Shown here: positions 53,318-61,513 of the stretch, piece after piece
Layout: each line of letters begins with the position of its first letter
Numbering within the stretch: the first letter of the stretch is position 1
Assembly (NCBI RefSeq): GCF_000772955.1
Contig: NZ_JPVO01000054.1
Coordinates: 1-64,000, forward strand
DNA length: 64,000 nt
Reading direction: 5' to 3'
DNA from: Ureibacillus sinduriensis BLB-1 = JCM 15800
GTDB taxonomy: Bacteria > Bacillota > Bacilli > Bacillales_A > Planococcaceae
Notes under the pieces: generated by a model
What the model was told of the DNA's origin: nothing
Seen by the model: the letters and a program-made list of their open reading frames with translations, nothing else
The model's database searches: none
Program-made: the position numbers and the translations under genes

Positions 53318-54130
53318 ATGGAAAAAGCCATTCTACGATTGTTGGAACAGGCCCCATTCGATATCAGACTGATAATAAAGGATGCTGGGGGGAGTCAGTT
53401 CTTGCTTTCAAAAAATCCTGATGATGTATTTCAAAGTGCCAGCCTGATTAAAGTGCCAATTTTACTGGCCTTGTTGGATTCGATAGAAAACAGAAACTTC
53501 ACATTGCATCAGACTGTGCAAATCTCAAAAGAAAACCGGGTGGAGTACAGTGTTTTAACTGAGCTTGGAACAGAGGAATGTTCTTTGCATGATCTGTTGG
53601 TGTGGATGATTATTACAAGTGACAACACGGCAACAAATGTGCTAATCGACTTGATAGGTCTTGAAAATATAAATCGATATTTTAAAAAAGTTGGTTTAAC
53701 ACAAACAAAAATTCAAAGAAAAATGATGGATTTTCATCAAATGGCAAGAGGCTTTGATAATGTAACAACTGCCGCAGACATGGCGACACTTTATACAGCG
53801 ATTTATCGCAAATCATTATTATCGAAAGAACACAGTGAGTTAGTCATTGATATACTTAGCAGGCAACGCGTCCATGAGTCTTTAAGAAGATATCTAGTTG
53901 AGGATGTCAAAATGGCTCATAAAACCGGCAGCCTGGCTACGGTAGAACATGATGTTGGAATCGTTTTTTCCAGCAAGAGGGACTATATTATAGGTGTTTT
54001 TGTCACGGATCATACAAACAGCGAAGAAGCGAAACGATTCATAGGGCAGGTTTCCAAGATTGTATATGATCATCTGGCGAAGGAGGATGGAAGGCTTGAT
54101 GAAAGCAGTTATAAAGTCAATGATCGCTAA
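53318..54130 (+). CDS. Class A beta-lactamase-fold serine hydrolase lacking the omega-loop glutamate
   Basis: The 270-residue protein has the class A set S-x-x-K (S42-L-I-K45), SDN at 101-103 and KTG at 202-204. Where class A enzymes have R164-x-E166-x-x-x-N170, this protein reads R134-K-M-M-D-F-H, so both the deacylating Glu and the Asn are missing. It has no signal peptide. It is thus unlikely to be a true penicillinase. Being between ykfA and ykfC, it may be a cytoplasmic peptidase or esterase acting on muropeptides. Start ATG 53318 follows AGGTGC. Its 3' end overlaps ykfC by 32 bases. Confidence 0.85.
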   Translation: MEKAILRLLEQAPFDIRLIIKDAGGSQFLLSKNPDDVFQSASLIKVPILLALLDSIENRNFTLHQTVQISKENRVEYSVLTELGTEECSLHDLLVWMIITSDNTATNVLIDLIGLENINRYFKKVGLTQTKIQRKMMDFHQMARGFDNVTTAADMATLYTAIYRKSLLSKEHSELVIDILSRQRVHESLRRYLVEDVKMAHKTGSLATVEHDVGIVFSSKRDYIIGVFVTDHTNSEEAKRFIGQVSKIVYDHLAKEDGRLDESSYKVNDR

Positions 54131-54917
54131 TTTACATGCTGCTCCTGATTCCGCATCGGAGCTGATAGATGAAGGACTATATGGAATGGTTGTAGAAATA
54201 GTGGAACAACGACATGACTGGTTCTTTGTAAAAACTCCTTACCGCTATGAGGGCTATTGCAAGGCGTCTGATTTAATATTGGATACAGAAAACGCAATTG
54301 AGTGGCAGGAAGGTGCGAACCATTGCATTTCTCAAGGTTTTGCGGATGTTTTGCAAGAGCCTAAAATTCAAAGTGCAAAAATAACAACGCTTGTGAGGGG
54401 TTCAATTATTCGTGTCTTGCCAAAGGAAGGATTAGGAGAAGAGTGGACTATAATCCAACTGGCGACAGGCGGAGTAGGATTTACCCGTAAGCAGTGGATT
54501 AAAGAGAAAGTAGATCGAAATGAATTAACCGAAGATAATTTTAGGGATCGAGTCGTACAGACGGCATTAAGTTATCTAACAACGCCGTATCGATGGGGCG
54601 GGAAGTCGCCTTTAGGAATTGATTGTTCAGGTCTTTGCTCGATGGCTTATATGTTGAATGGCGTAGTAATCTATCGGGATGCCAAAATGATAGACGGGTT
54701 TCCCATTAAAGAAATCGAAATGGAACAGATTCAAAAGGGCGATCTTCTATACTTTCCCGGCCATATTGCCATGTATATAGGGGATGATTTGTACGTGCAT
54801 TCATCCTTGGGAGGGAATGAAGTGAGTATAAATAGTTTAAATAAGTCGCATTTTCACTATCGCGATGATTTGGCCACAACAATCACGGCAGTAGGTAGCT
54901 TATTTCCTGCAAAATAA
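54099..54917 (+). CDS. ykfC: Gamma-D-glutamyl-diamino acid endopeptidase YkfC (NlpC/P60)
   Basis: The ~272-residue protein has two N-terminal SH3b-like segments (ANLHAAPDSASELIDEGLYG; GFADVLQEPKIQ...IIRVLPKEG) and a C-terminal NlpC/P60 catalytic domain: YRWGGKSPLGIDCSGLCS with the nucleophilic Cys (~179), then FPGHIAMYIG with His. YkfC cuts the D-gamma-Glu to diamino acid bond in peptides with a free N-terminal L-Ala. No signal peptide is seen, fitting cytoplasmic use. The ATG at 54099 is preceded by AAGGAGG; it overlaps the upstream gene, so translation is coupled. It is the last gene of the operon. Confidence 0.9.
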   Translation: MKAVIKSMIANLHAAPDSASELIDEGLYGMVVEIVEQRHDWFFVKTPYRYEGYCKASDLILDTENAIEWQEGANHCISQGFADVLQEPKIQSAKITTLVRGSIIRVLPKEGLGEEWTIIQLATGGVGFTRKQWIKEKVDRNELTEDNFRDRVVQTALSYLTTPYRWGGKSPLGIDCSGLCSMAYMLNGVVIYRDAKMIDGFPIKEIEMEQIQKGDLLYFPGHIAMYIGDDLYVHSSLGGNEVSINSLNKSHFHYRDDLATTITAVGSLFPAK

Positions 54918-54926
54918 TGACAGTGA

Positions 54927-55178
54927 GGCACATCATCAAATAAGATGATGTGCCTCACTGTTGACAAACGCTTTCATCCTGCGTTGGTTGTCTCCTTCCC
55001 CCCTCATGAACGTAATGTTCTATTCATCTCTTCACTCGACTGCCCGCCTTGTCTGCCAAGCGTTTTCAAGACAGTCTGGGTAATTTTTCATTGAAAAAAA
55101 TAGCCTAAAAAAACGTGTAGGCAAAGTCGAAGATCGATTTTGTCTACACTCTGGCACATCATCAAGTAAGATGATGTG
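54927..55178 (-). repeat. Dispersed ~200-bp repeat nested in a duplicated terminator hairpin (copy 2)
   Basis: The body (54953..55152) is the reverse complement of the repeat body at 23202..23406. It is bounded by two copies of a 26-bp hairpin (54927..54952 and 55153..55178, one mismatch: GGCACATCATC, 4-base loop region, GATGATGTG), different in sequence from the hairpin at copy 1. Only the distal right copy is followed by TTTTTTTG. The hairpin is the terminator of the muropeptide operon. The left copy gains a 17-bp perfect stem with flanking CAGTGA/TCACTG. Confidence 0.8.
55105..55149 (-). terminator. Terminator carried inside repeat copy 2
   Basis: TGTAGACAAAATCGA and TCGACTTTGCCTACA form a stem with a T-run on the minus strand, equivalent to the one at 23210..23251 in copy 1. 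Confidence 0.75.
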
Positions 55179-55343
55179 TTTTTTTGAGGTTTTGGAAAAA
55201 TTCGATTAACAAGTACCAGGCAATATTTTAGTTCGATTCATGTTTATCGGACATCCAAAATGATTAATACTACAAAAGTAAACAATTGCGTTTACATAGA
55301 ACAAAAATGGGTACTATGAATTAAGGAAAAATGGAGGTCGATT

Positions 55344-55766
55344 ATGATAAAACATTACGAAAAAATTGCGGTAGCAATAGATTTCTCGAAACTGTCCATG
55401 AAGGCTTTTCAACGTGCAATTCTTGTAGCAAAAGATAATAACGCAAGTATGCAGCTGGTTAATGTAATTGATACGAAATCCTTTGGTTCAGTAGCGGCGT
55501 ATGACCTGGAATATGCAGAGCGATTAAAAGAGGAACGTATTACGAAAATGGATGAATTGAAAAATGAAGTGATTGCGGCAGGTGTGCCAATTGTAGAAGT
55601 TACAATTAAAGAGGGAGCGCCGGAAGAAATTTTAACTCAGCTCCCGGGAGTAGAATTGCTTATTTGTGGTGCCACAGGTGTAAGCAATATTGAAAAGATG
55701 GTAATTGGATCGGTCGCAGAGCGTATTGTAAGTTTGGCAAATTGCGACGTACAGCTTGTTCGGTGA
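55344..55766 (+). CDS. Universal stress protein (UspA family)
   Basis: The 140-residue protein is a single Usp domain: YEKIAVAIDFSKLSMKAFQR at the N-terminus and the ATP-binding pattern G-x-x-G-x9-G-S in GATGVSNIEKMVIGSVAERI (~109-128). It should therefore be an ATP-binding Usp. ATG 55344 follows TGGAGGTCG. It is monocistronic with a terminator. The next gene is an MFS transporter after a 750-base gap, so common regulation is not shown. Confidence 0.85.
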   Translation: MIKHYEKIAVAIDFSKLSMKAFQRAILVAKDNNASMQLVNVIDTKSFGSVAAYDLEYAERLKEERITKMDELKNEVIAAGVPIVEVTIKEGAPEEILTQLPGVELLICGATGVSNIEKMVIGSVAERIVSLANCDVQLVR

Positions 55767-56515
55767 CAAAAGCTTCTAGTTGTTGATAATTGTTAATTGT
55801 AGTACTGCTTTGCTTGTTGATTTCAATAATAGGAATTAATTTGCCTGTTCACAGTTCTACTTGGCGCTTTTCTAACAATATTTTTCGAAAGGAATTATCG
55901 GAAAAATATGCAGACTAATATCTTTTTATACTTTAAACATCTATTTTATTTGATAATAGATGTTTTTTTTTGATTGTGATACATAAGGAATTTTCTCTTT
56001 AATGAAAGGTTATTCTGCATCATAACAAAATAATAGTATTAATAGATAGTTGAGCTTCTAAAGTTATTCCAATATATCGTATGTCTATTATGTAATAGTG
56101 AAAAGTGAGACTAGTAATCAAGTTTGCAAAAGTATTCTGCTAGAAAAATGAGGAAATGTTTATTCTGTAAAATGTATGCAATTAACTATAAAATGCATAT
56201 AAATTCTAAACTATCTAATGTTGGTATCCGCTTTAATACCACCTGTTATCATCCTATAAACTGTGTTATAACAAGGGATTATCGCGGTCCGTTGAACTAT
56301 AGGATGAAAGCATTTTTTTGTGTTTTTCATAACTTGCGATAAGTCGCAAATTTGCGTTTAACTTCATTTTTTCTATGAAATGCAGAAAAAATCTCTTTTA
56401 CTCAAATAACTTTTTTAAAAAAACTATTGCTTTTCATATTTTGTAAATGTTATCTTGAGATAAGAGTTGTTCACAACTTTATCATATTTACAGAGAAAGG
56501 GGCTAAAAGAGAATT
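55767..56515. other. Long intergenic region upstream of the MFS transporter
   Basis: It begins with the Usp terminator (55936..55972). A 72-codon frame at 56124 has no ribosome site and an unlikely composition. Near the transporter, TTGCTT (about 56428) and TATCTT (about 56452) are 18 bases apart and could be a promoter. Just downstream is an inverted repeat AGTTGT-TC-ACAACT, a possible operator. The length suggests a long leader or regulatory region. Confidence 0.4.
55936..55972 (+). terminator. Terminator of the Usp gene
   Basis: AACATCTATT and AATAGATGTT form a 10-bp stem followed by TTTTTT. Confidence 0.85.
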
Positions 56516-57793
56516 ATGAAGAAAAATCGATGGTTAATCGCTCTTTCTGCCATTGCAATTCATCTATCAATTGGAGGAGCTTATGCATACAGCGTGTATA
56601 AAATTCCGATTGTAACAGAGATGGGATGGACTGAAACTAACGTTACTGTAGCATTTACAATTATGATGGGGCTTGCTGGTTTTGCAGCTGCACTATTTGG
56701 AAGTTTAGTAGAGAAAATGGGTCCTAGAAAATCAGCCATGGTTGCGGCTGTATTATTTGGAGCTGGACAAGCGGGTGCTGGACTGGCTATCATGATGGAC
56801 TCGGTTGTACTATATTGGTTGACTTATGGAGTATTAAGCGGTTTAGGTATGGGAATAGGATATATTGCACCAGTGTCGACATTAGTAAAATGGTTCCCTG
56901 ATCGTCGTGGTTTAGCAACAGGGATGGCTGTTTTAGGATTCGGTTCAGGCGCACTGATTACTGCACCGGTTGCCAATAGCTTGATGGAAGGTGTAGGAAT
57001 TTCGACTACATACTTTATTTTAGGGGTTAGTTATTTTATCTTAATGATTTTGGGGGCTTCTTATATTGCACCTCCTGTTAAAGGATTTATGCCTGAAGGA
57101 ATGAAGAAGGCAGCGGAATCCGGCGAGAAGAAAGTGAAGCAAGATTTAGCTCAGATGACAGCGAAAGAAGCTGTGAAAACAAGACAATTCTGGATGCTGT
57201 GGGCTATGCATTTAGTGAATGTGACGGCAGGTATCATGATGATTTCCGTAGCCTCTCCAATGGCACAAGAAATCGTTGGGTTATCAATGGCAGGCGCAGC
57301 AACAATGGTTGGTGTAATGGGATTATTTAACGGTGGTGGACGTTTGATTTGGGCCGCAATCTCCGACTATATTGGCCGAACGAATATATTTGTCATCTTC
57401 TTTACAATCCAGTTAATTACATTTGCAGTTTTACCATTTACAACAAACGTTATTATTTTCCAATTATTCATCTTCTTAGTAGTAAGTTGTTATGGTGGCG
57501 GATTCTCTAATCTTCCTGCCTATGCAAGTGATTTATTCGGAACAAAACAGCTTGGGGTTATCCACGGATATCTATTAACGACTTGGTCTTTAGGCGGAAT
57601 TTTTGGTCCGATTATTGTAAGTACAGTGAAAAATATGTACGGCAGCTATGTGCCGGTGTTCTACCTGTTTACAGGATTAATCGCGATTTCACTATTAATC
57701 GCATTATTGCTTCGTGCTGATGTAAACAAAAAGAAAAAATCACTTGAACGCAAAAAAGAATCAGTTGGAGATCTTTCAACTACAACTTCTTAA
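56516..57793 (+). CDS. OFA-family MFS transporter
   Basis: This 425-residue, 12-helix major facilitator resembles the oxalate/formate antiporter family (YhjX-like). It starts NRWLIALSAIAIHLSIGGAY with AYSVYKIP, has the loop motif WFPDRRGLATGMAVLGFGSG between helices 4 and 5, and a second-half loop WAAISDYIGRTNIF. Substrates in this family are small carboxylates such as oxalate, formate, pyruvate or lactate; none can be chosen here. The start ATG 56516 follows AGAAAGGGG. The C-terminal tail is Lys/Ser-rich and cytoplasmic. Confidence 0.85.
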   Translation: MKKNRWLIALSAIAIHLSIGGAYAYSVYKIPIVTEMGWTETNVTVAFTIMMGLAGFAAALFGSLVEKMGPRKSAMVAAVLFGAGQAGAGLAIMMDSVVLYWLTYGVLSGLGMGIGYIAPVSTLVKWFPDRRGLATGMAVLGFGSGALITAPVANSLMEGVGISTTYFILGVSYFILMILGASYIAPPVKGFMPEGMKKAAESGEKKVKQDLAQMTAKEAVKTRQFWMLWAMHLVNVTAGIMMISVASPMAQEIVGLSMAGAATMVGVMGLFNGGGRLIWAAISDYIGRTNIFVIFFTIQLITFAVLPFTTNVIIFQLFIFLVVSCYGGGFSNLPAYASDLFGTKQLGVIHGYLLTTWSLGGIFGPIIVSTVKNMYGSYVPVFYLFTGLIAISLLIALLLRADVNKKKKSLERKKESVGDLSTTTS

Positions 57794-58098
57794 AAGTAAA
57801 TATATAAACTATTAATTGCCGAATGAGGATATTTCGTATATGTCCTTATTCGGTTTTTTTGTTGTATTACAGAAATTAATTCTATTAAGACTGTAATATA
57901 GTGCCCATTAATCGTCAATTTGATGGACAAAACTCTCTACAAATATGATTAAAAAGAGCAGAATGTGTAATATATATACTGTGTTTTCTTCAATGCTTTG
58001 TTTTTCCAGATGTATGACAAATATCATTTGATAAATATTACATCTTGCCCTGCCCAAAATGATTCCTTGTGTAATAATAATAGCGAGAGGTGAAGATT
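57794..58098. other. Intergenic region with terminator
   Basis: Contains the MFS gene terminator (57818..57862) and ~235 AT-rich bases with the unassigned promoter of the hemolysin III gene. Confidence 0.35.
57818..57862 (+). terminator. Terminator of the MFS gene
   Basis: CCGAATGAGGATAT pairs with ATGTCCTTATTCGG (two mismatched or wobble pairs) followed by TTTTTTTG. Confidence 0.85.
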
Positions 58099-58740
58099 AT
58101 GGCGCAAATGACAGCCGGCCAAAGTAGTTATAGTAAAAAAGAAGAATTTTTAAATTCGATCAGTCATGGTCTTGGAGCGCTGCTTACAATCCCGGCCACT
58201 CTATTGTTAGTTCATAAAGCACTTGCAAGAGGGACTACGACCGAATTGGTAAGCTACATCATCTTTGGTATATCGATGTTCTGTTTATATGCAGCATCCA
58301 CTATCTATCACGCATGGCCAACACATAAAATTATTTTGAAAAAATTAGATCATAGCTCAATATTTCTGATGATTGCCGGGACTTATACTCCAGTGGCGTT
58401 AATTGCTATCGGAGGTAAGTCGGGGTGGATTGTCTTCTTCGTAGAATGGGGATTGGCGTTATGTGGCATTCTCTTTAAAATGTATTTCGTACATCGTTTT
58501 GCAAGGCTATCACTCCTGATCTATTTAGGGATGGGTTGGCTTGCAATCGTCTTTTATCAACCGATGTTGGATTATATTACAATGAATGGATTTCTTCTGC
58601 TCTTAGCTGGAGGGCTATGTTATACAATTGGTACGTATTTTTACAGAAATAAAAAAATCCCCTACAATCATGCAATTTGGCATGTATTTGTAATGGGGGG
58701 CAGTTTATTTATGTACCTTACCATTTACCTATACATGTAG
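58099..58740 (+). CDS. Hemolysin III family (PAQR-like) membrane protein
   Basis: The ~213-residue protein has seven helices and PAQR/HlyIII metal-site motifs: EFLNSISHGLGALLTI near the N-terminus, AASTIYHAWPTH in helix 2-3, KKLDHSSIFLMIAGTYTP, and the C-terminal HAIWHVFVMGGSLFMYL. Family members such as YqfA and YplQ are integral membrane proteins with likely zinc-dependent hydrolase activity; hemolysin action is not established for most. The start ATG 58099 is placed behind GAGAGGTG; an in-frame GTG at 58090 overlaps that site. Confidence 0.85.
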   Translation: MAQMTAGQSSYSKKEEFLNSISHGLGALLTIPATLLLVHKALARGTTTELVSYIIFGISMFCLYAASTIYHAWPTHKIILKKLDHSSIFLMIAGTYTPVALIAIGGKSGWIVFFVEWGLALCGILFKMYFVHRFARLSLLIYLGMGWLAIVFYQPMLDYITMNGFLLLLAGGLCYTIGTYFYRNKKIPYNHAIWHVFVMGGSLFMYLTIYLYM

Positions 58741-58742
58741 CA

Positions 58743-58786
58743 CAAACCTGTACAACTCTTATGTAAGAAGTGTACAGGTTTTTATT
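58743..58786. terminator. Terminator of the hemolysin III gene
   Basis: AAACCTGTACA and TGTACAGGTTT form an 11-bp perfect stem with a 16-base loop, followed by TTATTTTT on the plus strand. It lies at the end of the convergent 58782..59270 gene and may act both ways. Confidence 0.8.
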
Positions 58787-59270
58787 TTTGCATTTCGAAT
58801 CCATTAATTTGGGTAATATCCACCACCAACGTATGATGGTCGGGGGTTGAGAAAGTTACTGTATTTTTTCGTTCATGAAAATCGAGTAATTCACTGACTT
58901 CAATAGGGGAGCCGTTAACGTAGATTTTTTTTATGTTTTTTGAAGGTACGGTTTTTCTCATCAGTTTAAGGAATTCCTCATTTTGAATTGGCTTACTCAT
59001 CAATTCGATTACTGTGCTTTGAAGCATTTTCAAATGGTTGCTTAAAAGGTTGGTGGAGTATTTAGAATTGAGCATAAGATTATTGATCACTTGATGAAAT
59101 TTAATGAGGGATTGTTCCAACATGACTTGTTTATCCATAATTTGTTTTATATCCGAACTGATTTTTTCATCCAAATATGAAATGTTAAAAGAGTTTTGAT
59201 TTACTTTATTATCGAGGTGAGGGTTAAAAAAGATTTTTGGATTAGGATAATTGGTTTTGGGAGGATTCAT
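58782..59270 (-). CDS. Hypothetical soluble protein with helical centre
   Basis: The 162-residue protein has an Asn/Pro-rich N-terminus (MNPPKTNYPNPKIFFNPHLD), a helical middle that may be a coiled coil (ISSDIKQIMDKQVMLEQSLI, FHQVINNLMLNSKYS), and a beta-rich C-terminus (KKIYVNGSPIEVSELLDF, TVTFSTPDHHTLVVDITQIN). The C-terminal part recalls small spore or morphogenesis proteins, but I do not recognise a family. ATG 59270 follows AAAGGAG. Confidence 0.6.
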   Translation of the reverse strand: MNPPKTNYPNPKIFFNPHLDNKVNQNSFNISYLDEKISSDIKQIMDKQVMLEQSLIKFHQVINNLMLNSKYSTNLLSNHLKMLQSTVIELMSKPIQNEEFLKLMRKTVPSKNIKKIYVNGSPIEVSELLDFHERKNTVTFSTPDHHTLVVDITQINGFEMQK

Positions 59271-59350
59271 GGGTGTTAACTCCTTTCCCGTTATAAGCTA
59301 TTTGTAATATATGCGTCGAAGTAAATTGTTGCCATTCTTAAAAAGAAATT

Positions 59351-59388
59351 ATAAAAAAAATCGACTAACTGGCAATAGTCAGCCGATT
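59351..59388 (-). terminator. Terminator of the SDR gene
   Basis: AATCGGCTGACT pairs with AGTTAGTCGATT followed by a T-run on the minus strand. Confidence 0.85.
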
Positions 59389-59395
59389 CGCAAGC

Positions 59396-60142
59396 TTACT
59401 CTTCATAGATCATTTTTTTTGTCATCCCGCCATCAACCGTCAAATTGATTCCTGTGACAAAATCGTTCCTTTCATCAGTCAAATAGAAACAAGCACGTGC
59501 AATATCTTCAGGTTTTCCAACGCGGCCGGAGAAGTGCTGGAGATGGTCTTGCTCACTCAAGTTTTCGTAGTCGCCTGTTTCGATCCAACCAGGTGAAATA
59601 CAATTTACCCGAATGGAGTCCGGCCCAAGTGAACTAGCGAGTGCATGGGTAAGTGCCACAATTCCCCCTTTTGTCGCAGCATAGGATTCTGAATGTGGTT
59701 CAGACATAAAAGCTCGTGTTGAAGCCATTGATACAATTGATCCACCTTTTTGATTCAATCTCATAAACTTTGCAGCTTCTCTTGAACATAAAAAGACGCT
59801 TCGCAAGTTTGTATTCACAATATCATCGAACATCTCCACAGAAAGGTCGTAGGGGGAAACTGGGTGAAAAACGCCTGCATTATTAATGAGAATATCAATC
59901 TTTTTAAAGTGTAGAACAGCATTTGTCATTAGATGGATGATATCTTGCTCTTTTCGTACATCTGCAGGAATGAAAATGACTTTATGGCCATCTTGCTCAA
60001 GTTCTGAACAAACCGACCTGCCCAATGCTTCATCAAGATCTGCCATGACCACGCAAGCACCCTCCCTTGCGTATTGTGTTGCCACCTCTTTGCCGATTCC
60101 TTGGGCAGCGCCTGTGACGATGACGGTCTTATTTTCAAACAT
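59396..60142 (-). CDS. Short-chain dehydrogenase/reductase
   Basis: The 248-residue SDR has the dinucleotide motif TGAAQGIG (~9-16), NNAGVF (~85), the catalytic set Ser in GGSIVSMASTRAF (~136) and Tyr-x-x-x-Lys in SYAATKGG (~150-154), and the C-terminal NLTVDGGMT. The NADP/NAD choice is not clear: DLDEALG after beta2 has an Asp, which favours NAD. The substrate is unknown. The ATG at 60142 has a strong AGGAGGAGG site; 14 upstream in-frame codons were rejected. Confidence 0.9.
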   Translation of the reverse strand: MFENKTVIVTGAAQGIGKEVATQYAREGACVVMADLDEALGRSVCSELEQDGHKVIFIPADVRKEQDIIHLMTNAVLHFKKIDILINNAGVFHPVSPYDLSVEMFDDIVNTNLRSVFLCSREAAKFMRLNQKGGSIVSMASTRAFMSEPHSESYAATKGGIVALTHALASSLGPDSIRVNCISPGWIETGDYENLSEQDHLQHFSGRVGKPEDIARACFYLTDERNDFVTGINLTVDGGMTKKMIYEE

Positions 60143-60198
60143 AAAATTCCTCCTCCTTTTGTATCTATTTATTATAAAATACATAATTTTAGCTGAAT

Positions 60199-60240
60199 GG
60201 AAAAGTGGTTGACTCGAAAAACAACCGAGCCAACCACTTT
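60199..60240 (-). terminator. Terminator of the DUF3231 gene
   Basis: AAAGTGGTTG and its complement (with a paired CTCG/CGAG inner stem) form a long hairpin at the end of the 60253..60765 gene. Confidence 0.7.
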
Positions 60241-60252
60241 ATATGCTTTGAT

Positions 60253-60765
60253 TTATCTTTCGTCGTGAGGTGCTACATGCAATGGTGGAGGTACCAACCA
60301 TCCTTTGTTCTTGTTTAACCGCAATAACCTTGCACCAAGTTGCGCCTTTGACATATGCATCTGACCATACATCATGGCTATATCTTCACGAGTACACATA
60401 CCCATTGCCGTGCTGCATGCAACTAATCCGGCAGCGAGGTTTCCAGAAATGATTGCACTGATCTCTGGGTCATTGTATCTTGCACCAACAGGGATATCTT
60501 CCAGCCTAGCGTTTGGACGTTCCGGAGGTGCAGGTGGAAGGCCGATGCCGTTTACTTTTAAAATTTCCTTTAATTGCTTGTTTTCTTCTTCCATTCCTGT
60601 AATTGATTCCTCAACCAACTTAGCAAGGTCGCGGTCGCCGGTATGATTGTATAATGTTTGGTACATCGCAATCATGCCGTTATTCGTTAAAATGTTAGAC
60701 CAAATGGTGAAAATTTCACCATAGTGTAGCGGCTCATCTTTAGGATTTCTACTCATTATTCCCAT
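60253..60765 (-). CDS. DUF3231 family protein, possibly spore-associated
   Basis: The 170-residue protein matches the DUF3231 family: HYGEIFTIWSNILTNNGMIA near the start, LAKLVEESITGMEEENKQLK, LPPAPPERPNARLEDIPVGA and a helical C-terminus with a glycine/alanine-rich stretch (IISGNLAAGLVACSTAMGMC). The fold is probably a ferritin-like four-helix bundle. The family is widespread in spore-forming Bacillales and related to CotF-type spore proteins; direct function is unknown. ATG 60765 follows AAGGAGTG. Confidence 0.75.
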   Translation of the reverse strand: MGIMSRNPKDEPLHYGEIFTIWSNILTNNGMIAMYQTLYNHTGDRDLAKLVEESITGMEEENKQLKEILKVNGIGLPPAPPERPNARLEDIPVGARYNDPEISAIISGNLAAGLVACSTAMGMCTREDIAMMYGQMHMSKAQLGARLLRLNKNKGWLVPPPLHVAPHDER

Positions 60766-61048
60766 TTTTAACACTCCTTATTGGTTATTAAAATTTTCCT
60801 ACAAAACTAGAGTAGTCAAGATGTGAAATAATATTCAAAAATGATAAATTGTCACAAATTTATTAAAATACATTACTCACATTTGTTTAGTACCTTGCAT
60901 TGAACTATAACGATAATTGAACGCCCAATTTAAAAAGGAAGAATGCTTTACAACATACTTAAAAGAATCAACAGAGGAGCCACCGCGTAAATTTTACCGA
61001 ATCACTTCTTTAGGCAAAGGAAAATTAAAGGAACTTCGAAAGGAATAG

Positions 61049-61491
61049 CCGAATTTTAGTAGGTGTAAAAGAATTAATTTGTGGGGAGGAAAGTTAAGTG
61101 TCAGAGGAAATATTTTTAGAATAACTCGAAAAGGAATTAATTTTACAGATGTAAATGCAAAAACAGACAATGGACGGATTTGTGTAAGCCTATTGAGATA
61201 AATGAAGCTGATGGCGAAATTTGGGCTACTACAGATAACGGTCGTATTGAAGGGTATATACCACATGTCACAAAACCACTTCAATGGAAGACAGATAATG
61301 GCAGCATCACATTAAAAACGGATGAAATATTGGATAATGTGACTTTATCTGCAAAGTCAGATTTTGGCCGAGTTAGTGTTTATGGGGAAAAAGGGAAGAA
61401 ATTCAAATTTGGGGATGGGTCAACTTCTGTTCGATTTAAAACTGATAATGGCCGTATCACGGTAGCAACAGCGGTTTTGCAAGAAGTATAG
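61049..61491 (+). pseudogene. Frameshifted, truncated DUF4097 (TDNG-repeat) protein
   Basis: Two frames together encode a beta-solenoid-like DUF4097 protein. The first (61049..61203) reads GINFTDVNAKTDNGRICV; after a frameshift near 61180 the second (to 61491) continues ADGEIWATTDNGRIEGYI, WKTDNGSITLKTDE, AKSDFGRVSVY, FKTDNGRITVATAVLQEV. The recurrent TDNG[RS]I units at ~20-30-residue spacing are typical of DUF4097 putative adhesins. There is no ribosome site or start for the first part and no membrane anchor, so the N-terminus is lost. The last codons lie 20 bases before the epimerase gene. Confidence 0.6.
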
Positions 61492-61513
61492 GATAAAGTG
61501 TGGGGGGAACATG

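Noticed and set aside
56124-56342. 72-codon frame in the long gap before the MFS gene
   Set aside because: No ribosome site and an unlikely composition rich in Cys, Tyr and Asn.
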